Shown here: piece by piece, positions 22,201 through 34,000 of the stretch
Layout of the letters: each line of letters begins with the position of its first letter
How positions within the stretch are numbered: the first letter of the stretch is position 1
From: Owenia fusiformis
Lineage: Eukaryota > Annelida > Polychaeta > Sabellida > Oweniidae
Reading direction: 5' to 3'
NCBI GenBank assembly: GCA_903813345.2
Contig: CAIIXF020000001.1
Span: 10,951,598-11,015,597, forward strand
Length of the DNA: 64,000 bases
Program-made: the position numbers and the translations under genes
The notes under the pieces: generated by a model
Databases searched by the model: none
What the model saw: only the letters and a program-made list of their open reading frames with translations
What the model was told of the DNA's origin: nothing

Positions 22201-24732
22201 AATGAATAAATAATTCAATAATACATGTACACTGATTTTTTTTAAAATAAATAAACACAATTATAAAAAAACTGTATTTTAAGATAAATTAACAAATTTT
22301 TGTTTTTGGTAAAATTAAACACCTTTTTCAATTATTGTTTTACATATACAGAATTGCATTTCCAGAATTTGGGAAATGCATTTAGAAAATGAATAAAACC
22401 TTGCATAATACATGTATGATGTTAGTCATATCGTGCTCATTTGGTGTTTTTAAAATGGTTAGACTGGGCCTTAATTTTATAGTCCCCTTGATCCCTAAGT
22501 AACATTTATTCTAAGAAAAATAAGATGACTGAGTTATCAGAATTACTTGGCTTAGCACATAATTTGAGTTATGGGCATTCCAAGTCCAATCCTAATAATA
22601 CTGTTTAAGCTAAATCAGACTTATTACATTGTGCTTTAACTTTTGATATTCTGTGTAATAAGTCAAATGGTATATTTAATAGTCAGGATTAATGGGAGAG
22701 GAAGGATGTGCTATGCGACGTAATTGCAACGGTTTTAGACATGTGCACATCATAAATAACACCCAAGAACTGTTAGCTGTCAATACAGGATCATAAATAT
22801 GTCATAGATGCAGAGTTGTGAATGATATGCATGCAAAAATCTCCAAAAATCAATGGTGCCCAGGGACTCATCTCACTGATTAGATAGTTCCATATCTATT
22901 AGATTTTCTTCATTTAAAATTTCTTTTGGAGTTAATCTGTAGATGTGTTTTATTTTACATAATGAGGTATTCCCCTGGGTCTATTTATATCATGACTAAG
23001 AGACACTCTGTCAAATAGAGAATTTTTCATCGGAAAACATTCTGCCAAAAATAAAATTCGTATGAAATTTAGAATACATTTGCAATAATCAATTAGCTTA
23101 AATTATATTCCTTTTTAAATCTTAACACTGTGTTTCTAATTTTCTTTTTATCTTTTTATGCTTTTTAAAAATGAAATTGTAAAAACTGTGGGTTATAAAA
23201 AAATTCTTCAATATCTCATAGAATGGCTATTGGATGGGTTGACATATCGCATACAACCGGAAAAGGTGTCAAGTTTTGTTTCTATGTATCTTTGAATAAG
23301 CAACTCTCAAAAATGTCATCTCATGGATGTATACTTTTAACAGGGTCATTTTATATTTTTTGCCAGAAACAAACTTATTTTTTCCTGGCCTTAAGCTGTC
23401 TTTACTGCTTATACCTTCATAAACTTTGGAATGTTTTTTAAATAATTAAGTGAATAGTTTTTACTATTCCTGGAATGGCATTGTTATCTGTTAAAATTAA
23501 AATCATCCTGTAAAAATATACCAATGTCCATCTTAATGGTATTAAAATGGTATTTTCCCTAGGATTCATGACACTAAACTTTGTAAACAATGAATCAAAT
23601 GCCTAGAATATAAATAAGATAAAAAGTAAAATCTCACATGAATTTGATTAAATTGTACTTTCACAAACAGGGAGCAATTTTTCCAAATTATACAAATGAA
23701 TATATAAAATGTATTTCGAAGATTTTTTTAGTCTGAGCCTATATATTACCAAATTTAACTGCTTATAACTTTTATTATGGAAATAAATGATTTAATTCAG
23801 TATTTTAATGGCAAAAATGATGATTTTGTTTTTCACTGCCATCTTTATGTCACAATCAAACTGAGAAATGAATCATGTAAAATATAATATAAAGAAAGGA
23901 AACTTCAAAATATTATATTTTCCTCAATCCTCTCCCCAGGATTTCATCTCATCTGGGTGCAAAATTCTTATTTTCAAAATTTAGACCAAATTTGGACCAA
24001 AAATGCCTATTTTCATTTGACATTTTTGATAGGGTGCAAATGGATTCTCAGGTGGGTGTATGCCTATTATTACAATCTCAAGTGGTTGCAGCAGCCAGTT
24101 GCTTTAATGCTGGACGATCACTGGACCTATTATGATACTTTCATAATATTTTAATCATAGCATTTTCATGTCAATAATGTAAGAATTTAAGAATTTAAAG
24201 ATAAAATAAAACATTTAAAGATTTTTTTAAAATACATTATAGTATACAGCATTTCCAGTTTTAATCAAAATATTGAATATACACAGAAATACATAAAAGA
24301 AAAATAGAACATCTTGTCAGACATACATATTCAAGTTAATATTTATAATTATTGTTTAATTCATTGCTTTTCAAAATTTTCTAAAAGTAATTGTTCATCC
24401 CGTAGTTATGTGAAAGCTTATGAATCAGGCGTGCAACAAGTTAATTTTTCTAATTAGATCTAATGCAAGTACCTGGTGCTCCCAACTGACTGATCATGAT
24501 ATACATATAATAGTATCTCAACCTTCAGGCAATTAGTTTTCATTCTCTAATGGCAATTCCTGGAAGCCCTAAATTAGTTAATATAGAATCAACACTTCTC
24601 AAAACACTTGCTTTTACCAATATTCTGGCCCTACCTTTCACGCTCTTGTTTCCTATGCTTTTTCCCAACTGTGGCACTCAATTCCAGGAGTAGCAGAATA
24701 AAGATATTGATAAGATTGATGTGTAGCTTCAT
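10096..24732 (-). CDS. Cys-loop ligand-gated chloride channel subunit (glycine receptor / GluCl-like), complete, with duplicated alternative exons
   Basis: One transcript joins 24635-24732, 21154-21215, 19094-19161, 17084-17319, one of two 83-bp exons, one of two 132-bp exons, 10444-10835 and 10096-10293: 1269 bases, 422 residues plus stop. The product is a subunit of a pentameric plasma-membrane channel opened by an amino-acid transmitter. It has a signal peptide, an extracellular ligand-binding domain with loop D Arg (NIYLRQSW), loop A (WVPDLFF), the Cys-loop (C, 13 residues, C) and a second disulfide around loop C (C, 10 residues, C). Four membrane segments follow. M2 begins PARVSLG, the anion-selective signature. 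M1-M3 (SFWIN-like [25 protein letters not shown]) and M4 ([10 protein letters not shown]...FLIFN) resemble glycine receptors most; the Cys-loop CPMNL resembles invertebrate GluCl. The transmitter (glycine, glutamate or other) cannot be read from sequence. Confidence 0.93.
10444..10835 (-). CDS. Channel exon: pre-M1, M1, M2, M3 and start of cytoplasmic loop
   Basis: The acceptor TTCCTTTCAG precedes 10835; the donor is GAG/GTAATT. The exon supplies the second cysteine of the loop-C disulfide (AYPCLQVNF), [14 protein letters not shown] leading into M1, M2 with [14 protein letters not shown], and M3. The cytoplasmic loop that follows is short and basic (RRKVSKNKK). At the 6' position of M2 the codon is CTA (Leu), where the family has Thr almost without exception; 2' is Ser and 9' the usual Leu. 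Confidence 0.93.
12681..12812 (-). CDS. Channel alternative exon, loop B/F/C, copy B (132 bp)
   Basis: The acceptor is ATCATTAAG and the donor CTACAG/GTTATT. It encodes [12 protein letters not shown] (loop B region), [12 protein letters not shown] (loop F to the beta-9 strand) and CSQNYSTG (loop C). Length and phase are the same as the copy at 13910-14041, from which it differs at about 13 of 43 residues, mostly between loops B and F. The flanking words of the exon and the disulfide Cys are intact, so this is not a dead copy. Confidence 0.9.
13910..14041 (-). CDS. Channel alternative exon, loop B/F/C, copy A (132 bp)
   Basis: The acceptor is CTTTTCAAG and the donor CCACAG/GTAAAC. It encodes [24 protein letters not shown] and CSQNYSTG. 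With the preceding T it makes the ESFGYTM junction typical of glycine receptors. It is the first of two tandem copies. At 44 codons its inclusion together with copy B would keep the frame (junction Val), so mutual exclusion here would have to come from splicing control rather than from the frame. Confidence 0.92.
14171..14724 (+). mobile_element. Hairpin-headed non-autonomous element, copy B, inside a channel intron
   Basis: It shares with copy A the ACAAATACTGTATAGACTGA start, the tandem TTGACCTTCAATGACC / CTTGCTTCAAATTGACC core and the end GGTGGTGACATTTTGTCAT. The 5' hairpin is reduced to TACCACCAGGTGG. It lies in the intron between the two duplicated exon pairs. Confidence 0.8.
16080..16162 (-). 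CDS. Channel alternative Cys-loop exon, copy B (83 bp)
   Basis: The acceptor is ATATTACAG and the donor GTCGT/GTAAGT. It encodes [20 protein letters not shown] and the closing cysteine, then PMMIES. The two cysteines are 13 residues apart, as the family requires. It differs from copy A at four of 27 residues (T/A, I/A, M/L, L/M) and by many silent changes, which argues for selection on the protein rather than a recent duplication. Confidence 0.92.
16701..16783 (-). CDS. Channel alternative Cys-loop exon, copy A (83 bp)
   Basis: The acceptor is TATTGTTAG and the donor AGAGCT/GTAAGT. It encodes [20 protein letters not shown] and the closing cysteine, then PLMIES. Start and end phases equal those of copy B. 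Because 83 is not a multiple of three, skipping both copies or joining both breaks the frame; joining A to B gives TAA exactly at the junction. Confidence 0.93.
17084..17319 (-). CDS. Channel exon: binding loops D, A and E
   Basis: The acceptor is ATATTCCAG and the donor ATGAA/GTAAGT. It encodes [12 protein letters not shown] (loop D, with the Arg that holds the agonist carboxylate in glycine and glutamate receptors), [16 protein letters not shown] (loop A) and [16 protein letters not shown] (loop E). Phase 0 in, phase 2 out, matching both Cys-loop exons. Confidence 0.93.
17394..18230. mobile_element. Terminal-inverted-repeat element in a channel intron, ~837 bp
   Basis: The left end TTAAAGTCCCC...TAAAGTTTAAA is matched in inverse by TTTAAACTTTA...GGGGCCTTTAA on the right (about 25 bp, few mismatches). 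The interior is A/T-rich with no meaningful open frame. A related end is found at 56722. Confidence 0.75.
19094..19161 (-). CDS. Channel exon: beta-1/beta-2 region (68 bp)
   Basis: The acceptor is CTGATTTCAG and the donor ACGATG/GTAAGT. It encodes [20 protein letters not shown] and TM, the strand that leads into [10 protein letters not shown]. The 68-bp length is the usual size of this exon in Cys-loop receptor genes. The frame joins G+AT at the start and ends in phase 0. Confidence 0.92.
20640..20945 (+). repeat. Dispersed repeat (TGTCCCTTGG family), plus orientation
   Basis: Contains TGTCCCTTGGTCTTCTGGT, ATTAGACATTGTTTCTTTTC, GGGGTTTGTTTTTCTTG and TTTGGTCCTTTCCCTTTGGC in this order. The same words appear in the same order on the minus strand at 50247-50600 and in fragments at 41690-41915 and 53466-53525. 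Lies in the channel intron. Confidence 0.75.
21154..21215 (-). CDS. Channel exon: N-terminal segment with GYDKR (62 bp)
   Basis: The acceptor is ACACTTGCAG and the donor ATGGAG/GTAAGT. It encodes [25 protein letters not shown] corresponds to the GYD-R motif found in front of the first beta strand in glycine and GABA receptors. The helix before it is shorter and more basic than usual. The phase joins AG+A and G+AT. Confidence 0.85.
24635..24732 (-). CDS. Channel first coding exon (signal peptide)
   Basis: The ATG at 24732 opens [20 protein letters not shown], a signal peptide, then a very basic stretch ([11 protein letters not shown]). The donor is GAAAG/GTAGGG. The exon length, 98 bases, leaves phase 2, which fits only the acceptor at 21215. 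The ATG is preceded by GTGACC and by a short upstream frame. Confidence 0.88.
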
Positions 24733-24734
24733 GG

Positions 24735-24767
24735 TCACTTATCCTCCTCTGTAGTGTAGTGTTTCAT
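24735..24767 (-). promoter_or_regulatory. Upstream open reading frame before the channel start
   Basis: An ATG at 24767 opens a ten-codon frame (MKHYTTEEDK) that ends with TGA two bases before the channel ATG. If it is in the mRNA leader, translation of the receptor would depend on leaky scanning or reinitiation. A possible splice acceptor (CACTACACTACAG) lies inside it, so it may instead be intronic. Confidence 0.4.
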
Positions 24768-27700
24768 CCTCTACTGATCAAATAATAATAGGTTTTAATC
24801 TAATTCAGACAGTATCTGTCAGCGGTAAAATAATCCATATACATGTAGACATTTAATACCAATTAATACGAATGAAAGTATATCTCTAGTCTGTTGATAG
24901 CGTATTCATACTCCTTGCTTGTATTTTTATTTGCTACCCTCTTTAAAAGTAATCGACCTCTGTAGCTATGATATCCTATCCCGTAGACCTTTCATATTAT
25001 CCAAGTCTTTCCTTTCCATCATAGAGCACCATTAAGGTTCATGTCTGAAAACAGAAAAAGATTTATAAGAAAGGCTTTTAGGATTTAGAAATATCAATTG
25101 CTTCTGCTACTAGCTTGCCACCTCAGGCTTACAATACTGTTTCATTTATTTTACGCATCATTTATTGAACAGCTCAGTAGTTTTTTTACTGTTCAATATA
25201 AATAATAGAAACAGCATTGATGTTGACTAGGAAGTACAACATTTGATGAACTCAAGCACATATATCCAATAAGACAACTGACAAGGATTATAGACTGCTT
25301 ATATAATAGAGAGTTGGCATATATGATCTAATTCTTCAAATATATTCTAAGATACTTGTCTAATTGGGCCTCATTTTTAAATCTTCATATACTTTCTAAG
25401 ATGGTAAGTCATCTTCATATAACCTCATATATATAGGGCCATCAGGCCCATGTTTTAAACATACATTTAGCTCTTTTGATGTAAAATTGGATACAATTGT
25501 AATGCGTAAAGAATAGATATTGGTTTTAAACAGTTATTGAATTATGCTTTGTTGATGCACTGGTCTAAAAATGGATATTTGGCCCCATCACGCACCAACA
25601 TCCTCCCTGCACTGTTTTTACTAGCAACAATCAATAATGAGTATCGGGAAAATATTTTTTATCAATGATGGACGGTGGTATATCATCTAACATGAGAGCA
25701 TTGGGATGAGTCAATAAAGGCACTGTTTTAAGATAGCAGTATGAGGCTGATTATAATTGTCATTTGTACATGTGTCCATTGCCATGTGTATCCCTTTTCT
25801 AATTACACCAACATGGATTAGATGTGGCTAAAAGTTTCAACCTCCAAATACCAAATGTATTTTGTCTTGTTTTTGACATATTCTCAATTTACTCTATTGA
25901 TTTGCTACATTTAAGATGTTAGGAAACTTATTCAATTTACCTTTTCTTTGCCATAATAAATGTCTTAGATCTGAACAAAATATCTGAATATGCACAAAGC
26001 AAATATTTGGAAATAATATTGCTACTATTTTAAGTAAAATATATGATAACTAAGCGAGTTTGTCTTAGTTTGATGGATTAGATTATTTATCTAAGATGAT
26101 GTAATTTAGCAAAGTAAACTTAAGTCAACTTATTCTATTGCCAATTCAAATTTGCTTTTGTCAAGAAGTTTTGGACTAATTGAATGTGTTCAAGCTTAAA
26201 CCAGTCTTAAATTGGCAAGTTAAGTGGAAAGAAAATTAATTTCCATTTTCTTTAGGATAAACACCTTACTAAAATTCTGCTGCATCATTGAACCAATTAC
26301 CAGTCGCAAATGTTAAAAGTTCGAAAGTTCTATGAGAATACCAGGACAACAATAATATGGAGTTTTTAGGCCAGAACGATACTAAGATGAATGTAACATT
26401 TATCTGATTATTACATCATTTTTCTAAGTTTGTATTATTCTGTAGGTTGGTATATTTCATTTAGTGATGTTATTCTTTAATTTCCCATTGATGGACCTCG
26501 AGTTTTTGCTGCTCGTGTTCATGTTTTCAATGGTTGTTTCAGCTTTGTTTTGGAAATAATCCTACAAAATGTGATAACATTGAAACACATATTCTCAATG
26601 CTGTAATACTTTTAGTAGATAATTATTAATCACATCAAAATATTTTTAGTTCCCGTTAGTTCCCACGCATGCTCTTGTAATTGTAATGTATCCCTTGAAC
26701 TAAGTCAGGCTTCAGCAGATCTACAACATGATTCAAATGTTATATCATTTGTCATTTACAGTATTTATTATATTAAGCATATAACAACTTATCTGATACT
26801 CAGACAGCTATCATGTATTTCCCTGAGGATATTTCCTATATCTAAAACCTCCCATACTATAATGTCTACTTTATGTTACTCTAAGCAGTATTATTTATTG
26901 GTATTTCTACCTACAGAGGGGTAAAGGTGAAATCTTTGGTACCCCTTGATATTTACATGTTCATTCAACCTCAACATTTAGCGTTGATTTTTTGATTGAA
27001 AACATCTCAAACCAATCATTTTGCCTTTGTAAGCATTGGTAATTGATATTTTGTTATGTTAATGCATTGTCTAGACTTGCAGCAACCCATATTCTCCCCC
27101 TCTTGCATTATCTTGGTTCTCTAAATCTAAAGTTCTCATAATTTTACCTGTTTTCGTGCAAACTTATTCCAAATTGTACATGAAAAGAAAAGGTCAAAAT
27201 GTGACTTTAGAAAATTCAAAACTACCTTGATATTGGAGCAGGTATATGGACTGTGGAGAAAAAAAATGAAAAATGTTACCTTTTCTGAGCTATCAAGGCG
27301 AAGTTTGGTCTAACTTCTTCCTTATTCCTATTTTATAAAAATGTATGCATATGGCAATATTCATCAACCAGTAGAACTGGCAAATCGTTTAGAATCTACA
27401 ATTCTATACAAGGAGTCCCACTCATAGATTTTTCAAATTCTTTCCAAGTCGACGTCGAAACACCTAGCGGGTGAAATTGAAACTAATTTTTCTTGCTGCT
27501 CGAATCGATAGAATCTCTGATAGTGTGAGTCTTTTTATGAAAATGTTTCTTATAGAAATCACTTGACGATTATTAGAAAGCATTAAAAGTTGAATCCAAA
27601 GTGTAACCTGAAATAAAAGTGAAAAAACATTGCGCTGACGTTAGAGAACAAACTTCCTGTTTAATAAAAAATGGTGTTGATGAAGGAGAAGACGCAGACT

Positions 27701-28680
27701 AAGAATTCGGGGATTTTCTTTTGCCATTATCGATCGATATAAGGTATGTGCACAAATTCTAGTTGCATACATGGAAAATAGATACATTTTTAAAGGCTAT
27801 AACATATTCAAAGCTTTCATTTTACGATAGGCCCAGGATCCCTGGATACGACTCGGCAGTCTTTATACCCACTTTAATTGAGAACAAAAACATGAATTCT
27901 TAAGAACTAACTAAAACACCAGATATTCAATATATGAATCATATTTAATCCTAAGTACCTAAACCAGTACTTTAATCCTAGCCGATAGAGCAAAAACAAT
28001 CATAGAATGAGAGGCATAATAATTTCAAAGCAATTTTAGAACAAAAACAAATATATTAAAAGACACTGGATCAATAAAACATTTTCACATTTAATCAAAA
28101 ATACAATTAAACCTTCCTTTTCCAATAAATGTAGCCTAACATAAGCTTTTTCAAACATTCCAAAGTAAATATCAAAGTGTATACTTTATTTGATAGTATG
28201 ATTTCCATACCCCCAGCAGCTGTTTGTTATTTTGATTACCAATTGTTGTATAAAACCAATTTATTCTTAATTGTTACATTAGAATTCATTGATTAAACAT
28301 TCCATTACAATCACTGAGACAAATTGTTTTGATTAATGTCATAACAAATATTAAAAGAAATTAAGATTTATTGAACCATTTAAAGTATATTGATGACAGA
28401 TGGAGCGATCTGTTACCTGTTAACTCTATCAGATCATTTTCTTATGTAACTTGTTCTGGGGTGTTCATTCTTATATCTTTGCAATAATTGACACATTGTT
28501 CAAATTCTTATTTATTGTTATTTAGTGAACCGGTAATGAGAATAACACAATGCCTCAAGTGTGTTTATTGTGTTTTGTGATGTGATTATGGGTTTAAGGT
28601 GAATTTATGTATATAGGGACATAGGCTATTGGTAATAAATACATTATTAGATAATGTTGTTTCATCTGCAGTTATACTGT
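24768..28680. other. Region upstream of the channel gene, no gene seen
   Basis: AT-rich sequence that should contain the 5' UTR and promoter of the channel gene, but no TATA box or initiator can be placed with confidence. There is a locally CpG-richer stretch near 27440-27730. No recognisable exon on either strand. Confidence 0.4.
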
Positions 28681-28681
28681 A

Positions 28682-28760
28682 TCACAAAACTATTTCTTCT
28701 TTTCACAACCTTTATTTTAAGTTAAGATAAGGTTGTGAAAAGAAGAAAATAGTTTTGTGA
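28682..28760. repeat. Near-perfect 34-bp inverted repeat (hairpin)
   Basis: TCACAAAACTATTT followed by CTTCTTTTCACAACCTT is repeated in inverse order within a few bases, with a single one-base difference. The spacer is about 10 bases. It could be a miniature foldback element or a transcribed dsRNA hairpin. Confidence 0.85.
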
Positions 28761-29655
28761 TTTAATAATCCAGCAATTTTAAAATATACTGAGTGGTTTA
28801 GATACATGTGATATGCTCATCTTATACAGTTGAACTCTATATAATTTCACTCAGTCAGCAGCTAGCATGTATGTCTATTGTATTTTGTATAACAATTGAA
28901 TTATATTATGTGTGCAATTCATGTGCACTGTACAAGTGAGTGATTTGTATTGTCAGGCAGCAAACAATGCAAAGCACCAAGTGTCCTGAATAAAGATCTA
29001 ATCACTGGTCGCTTGATCACTTGACCTTATAGCTTAGTGAAAAATCCCCACTATTCTCAGAGAGCCTGATTAATTTATTGGTACTGTCATCATATATTAA
29101 AGACACTGATTGGTTTTGTTATTTTGGAAAAGCATGGTGGTTGGCTTATGGGATATAGAATATACAGTGCCTACTAATATAATAAAAGGGTGTTCACACC
29201 TGTTGTAATTTTGGACAATATACAGGGACACAAAAATGTTAATAGCATTCTCCAGAGGGGTGAAGATTGTTTCAACGGTATTGAAGAAATATCTTGTTAC
29301 ATTAACTGCAGAACCTTTTATTACATTATTTGTATATTATTACGATACATACAATAAATACATATGTTGTATTTAGATGTATAATGTCTATTGCCTTCAT
29401 GTAAATCATAATAAAATGTTCAATGTATGTAAAAGGATTTTACCTCATCTCGTGTCACTGTCTCTTTTTTATTTTTCTATCATAATTGAATATTTATCAT
29501 ACACTTTTGTTTTGGTTTTCACTATAACAATAATAAATCTTTAACTATTGTATTTGAATAGCTGCACCATGTGATAATTTTATGTTTATCATATTTTCAC
29601 CTATCAGTAGCATACTCCTCCATAATTTGTCCGAAAATGGAATGTTATCGTATTA

Positions 29656-31061
29656 TGTCCCCACCACATAGTGTGGGGCCATATTGTCGGCCTAGGCGCG
29701 TCCGTCCGTCCGTCCGTCTGTCTGTCCGTCCGTCGTCCGTCTGGCAGTTTTCTCGAAAACCGCTACAGATATCCCCTTCAAATTTTCAGGGATAACTTAT
29801 GAGTGCATACAGATGTGGATGAAGAATTTTTAACTCGATATCTACTTCCTGTCGGCCATTTTGAAGTCAAATGCTAAAATCCTTGTCTGCAAACTTGAAG
29901 AAAAACGGCTTCACAGTTGCTTTTAAAACGTTAACATCTTGTTCAGCTCACTTCATTCTAGATCTGATTAGGTTTTGGACCTGTTAGCTCAGTCATGGCA
30001 GCCATTTTGAATGTCTAAAGAAAAGTTAGCGCGCGATAATACTTTGTATCATATTGAATGGTGTTTTTGAGTTTTCATACTTTAACTATTTAGTAGCGTT
30101 ATAAATAATTTCAGGTGTATCTTCTTGTAAAAGCCTATGTTATTGTTAACAGTAGGTATATGTGATAATTTTGTAAAATGAAATCAGCAAAAACTCATAA
30201 TCACTTTTTTATTGTCAGCCATTTTGGATTTTTCCATCCTAAAATCTTGTCTGTAAGACTTGTCTACGCGTTTTCAGGTGAACCATTCGGTAAATCAATT
30301 TCAAATTTTCAGGGATGATTCTTAGTATGAAAATCTAGATCTGATTATTTTTTTGGCATTCTGGGTAAATGTCAAGGCAGCCATTTTGGATTTTCCGTCC
30401 TAAAATCTTGTCTGTATAGTCTTGTCTACGCATTTTCAGGTGAACCGTCAAGTAGATCAATTTCAAATTTTCAGGGATGATTCTTAGTATGAAAATCTAG
30501 ATCTCATTAGTTTTTGGGCATTCTGAGTAAATGTCAAGGCAGCCATTTTGGATTTTCCGTCCTAAAATCTTGTCTGTAAAGTCTTGTCTACGCGTTTCCA
30601 GGTGAACCGTTTGGTAGATCAATATCAAATTTTCAGGAATGATTCTTAGTATGAAAATCTAGATCTGATTAGTTTTTTGGCATTCTGGATAAATGTCAAG
30701 GCAGCCATTTTGGATTTTCCGTCTTAAAAATCCTGCCCGTAAAGTCTTGTCTACACGTTTTAAGGTGAACCGTTTGGTAGATCAATTACAAATTTTCAGG
30801 GATGATTCTTAGTATGAAAATCTAGATCTGATTAGTTTTTGGGCATTCTGGGTAAATGTCAAGGCAGCCATTTTGGATTTTCTGTCCTCAAATCTTGTCT
30901 GTAAAATCTTGTTTACATGTTTTCTGGTTTACTGTGTGACGGATCAATTTCAAATTTTTAAGGGTGGTTCTTAGTATTAAAATCTAGAACTGACTAATTT
31001 TTCGGCACTCATTTTTAGGATAACCATTTGACGGGATGACCCATAGGTGGGGACATTTTGT
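29656..31061 (+). mobile_element. Pearl-like non-autonomous element with ~162-bp core repeats
   Basis: Starts with a hairpin (TGTCCCCACC ... GTGTGGGG), then a GTCC/GTCT microsatellite (about 29699-29741), then at least five copies of a core with GCAGCCATTTTGGATTTT, TAAAATCTTGTCTGTAA, TCAGGGATGATTCTTAGTAT and GAAAATCTAGATCTGATTAG. Copies start near 30213, 30376, 30538, 30700 and 30863, a period of 162-163 bp; older copies lie to the left. It ends GGTGGGGACATTTTGT. This layout (microsatellite plus ~160-bp core repeats) is that of pearl elements known from bivalves. Confidence 0.85.
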
Positions 31062-34000
31062 ACACATTTGTGTATTTGTATAATAATGCAGAGAGTGATA
31101 AAATAAATTCACTCAGTAATTAAATTATAATATAGATCATGGTACGTGGCAGTTTTTGTATCATTTTTCCTCATAAATATTTGATGGGAATGATTTGAAT
31201 TGCTCATGCTAGGTTTTGACATTTGCACAATAGTATGATGTTCTACATTTTGCAGTCATTATATAATGGCATGTTTGGGTTACTGTGTTCTCAGATTCAT
31301 GTTATAAAGTATAAACTGGTAATTATTTATTGATGGCATATTCATGTTCATATTCTAGAATATTGACACCCTCTGATATTTTACTGCCAACATTTACACA
31401 ACTTTATTTAGCTTAAAAAAATCTTGTCATAGAGTTTTTCCATGCCCATTTCAGGATTCATTTAAAGAGGCTCTATACCATAGAATAGCACAATCAAGAC
31501 CCCTCTGGACTTTTTTGCATATTGAGCTTCACCACATATATACCCATCTACTTACCAAAGAAGAAGTCCCAAATCCCCCTCTTTCAGTTTTAATTTTGCG
31601 ATTGTGCTGGCCGATCTAATTATTTTCGAAGAAATTAATTCAATCTGAAGTTTTAATATACCTGGAAAGTCCTCCTGTCCGCTTGTGGGTGCTTGTGTGA
31701 CTCAATGGGGATTCCCCTCGCTAGCCAAGGAATCGATTGTGTTTAATTCTGGAGTTTGGTTGTTCTGTTGATTATTTCAGATATTTCGGCAATAATATAC
31801 CCTAAAGTGATTGTCAAGATATATCCATGGTATGTGATATATTATATGAGCAATTACAATAGGACATCATTGATTGTCTGGGGGAGATGCATAATGCATC
31901 TTTAAATGTTAAATGGAGTATTCAGTCTCAAATGATGAGGTACATACAAAATCCGTTCTCAAAACCTGTAGGAGTTTCAAAAGCTTTACAGAAATCATAC
32001 TGTATTAATATTTATATTTATGCTGGTACAAGGCCCCAATATTACATTTTGGTTTCAGTGGATTTAATTCAGATATTTTCCCGCCATAATGTGGTAGAAT
32101 TGCAACATAATGCCCTAATTAAATTGTTTCTTTGAAAATGTCATCACTTCTTTAACTTTAATCATTCTATCAGTCGAGACAATGTGAGACATATCATCTG
32201 CTTTAATGATTGCAGATAAATCATGTGAAATATTTACTTGTGATAAGGAAGACTATAAATAATATTTATTATATATTATTTATTTATTATAAATATATAT
32301 CATGCTAGATCATCATTTTAAAGTTATGTAAAAATCTTGAGAAGTAGTAGAAAAGGTAGAAAAGGTAATAGTCTACAGAATGATTGAAACATAATGTTCC
32401 TGTGGTATTGGGTTTTCAAACATATAATAATTACATATCACATAGTAGAGACAAACCTAATACATTTTGTCAATTTATTAAGTTGCAGTGAAGTAATAAA
32501 TTGAGTCTGAGCTTGATTCTCACTTCTATGATCACATTCTTCATTTACACATAGTAGCACAAATTATCTGGACCCAATATAGTGTTATTTTTATGTAAAT
32601 GTATTGTAACCTAATAACATTGCAATGCAAGGACCCTATATTGTATTTCATGGACTTTTAATGATTAATAGAAGATGGATCAATTTTATTGATCTGTTCA
32701 ACAGAAATGGTTATTCCTATTAGACAAATTGTCCATCCACTTTTAAAATGCCCAATTTTGTCACTATGTTATAATCTCTAGTTTTTTGTGAATGGTGTTT
32801 GGCGTTCATCAGCTGGTGTTTTGCAGTCGGTGTTCAACATTCTTCATGTGTAATAAATGACAGGTGGTGACATTTTGCATTTATATGCATTGTTTATCAT
32901 TTTCATTTGTTGTTTTCTTGATTGGAGGCAAATATTTGCTTTTGTAACATTTTCATTTAAAATGTAAGCTTACACCAACAAAGGCCTCTCCAGGTTAAAA
33001 AAGTCTTTCTTGTAATTGTGTCCTATACATCAATTTTATTGATTTGGGTAATATGCCTTTAGAAAAGGATTTGATACTGACATTTGTGCCCAAAAGGTGG
33101 TTAAGATTGTGCCTACATATCAAGAAATGATATAGACAGCCATGCCATGTACCATGCCATACATGTATGTTGATCGGAAACCATCTTAAACCAGTAAATT
33201 AAAAATTGGATTGTTATTTAGTACTCTTAAATGCTGTTATAACACAGCTAATATAACATCTAATATTAAGAAGGCACATGGGTCTTTTGGGGGTAGAAAA
33301 TTGGTTTTGATTTATTACATCTTCATCCAGTGTGAATACTCTTACTTCTATATGTCATTATTTGTGAAGTATCATGAGGATAGATAGATATACTACCTAC
33401 ATGGTAAAACCTCAGGAGGTACAATATGATGTATGCATTTCACTCTTGACATAAGTCATTTTGAGAAGAGTATATTGTCTTTGAGGAACCACATGCATCC
33501 AAAAGGGCAACAAACATATATTTTCTGTATCATTTGAAACAATTATATAGAAATTATTTTCTCTAGTGCTGGGAGAAAACTAAATTTGCAAAATATAATA
33601 CCATTAACAAAAAGTCCCATGTTTATTTTTGTTGGTATTCTCCGTAATAGACTAGATGCTAGTAGAAATAATCTTGATTTATGTCATTGAATATTCAAAA
33701 TTCAGTCAAAGTGATATCATATTTGAAATCTACATGTAAAATTGCATCAAAAATTGTTTACCAACTTTGAAATTTATCTTTCAAGTTGTTCAGTCAAACC
33801 CCAAGTGTATTGCAGTGGGAATTCTCTGTTGTCGAAATACTTCAGTTATTTACTTGTTATTTTCCAAATGATCTTAGCGAGACTTCAATGACTGTTCCAT
33901 GGATTAAGAAATATTGCACAATTAACAAAAGTAACATGAATCAAATCAAAGATGGTGATATAATTACCCTGGATTTACTCTTGAGCTAGCTTCTTTCTTT

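Noticed and set aside
27640-27740. Possible first exon and promoter (CpG-richer, GGTATGTG donor-like site)
   Set aside because: No partner exon or frame could be joined to it; left as unassigned.
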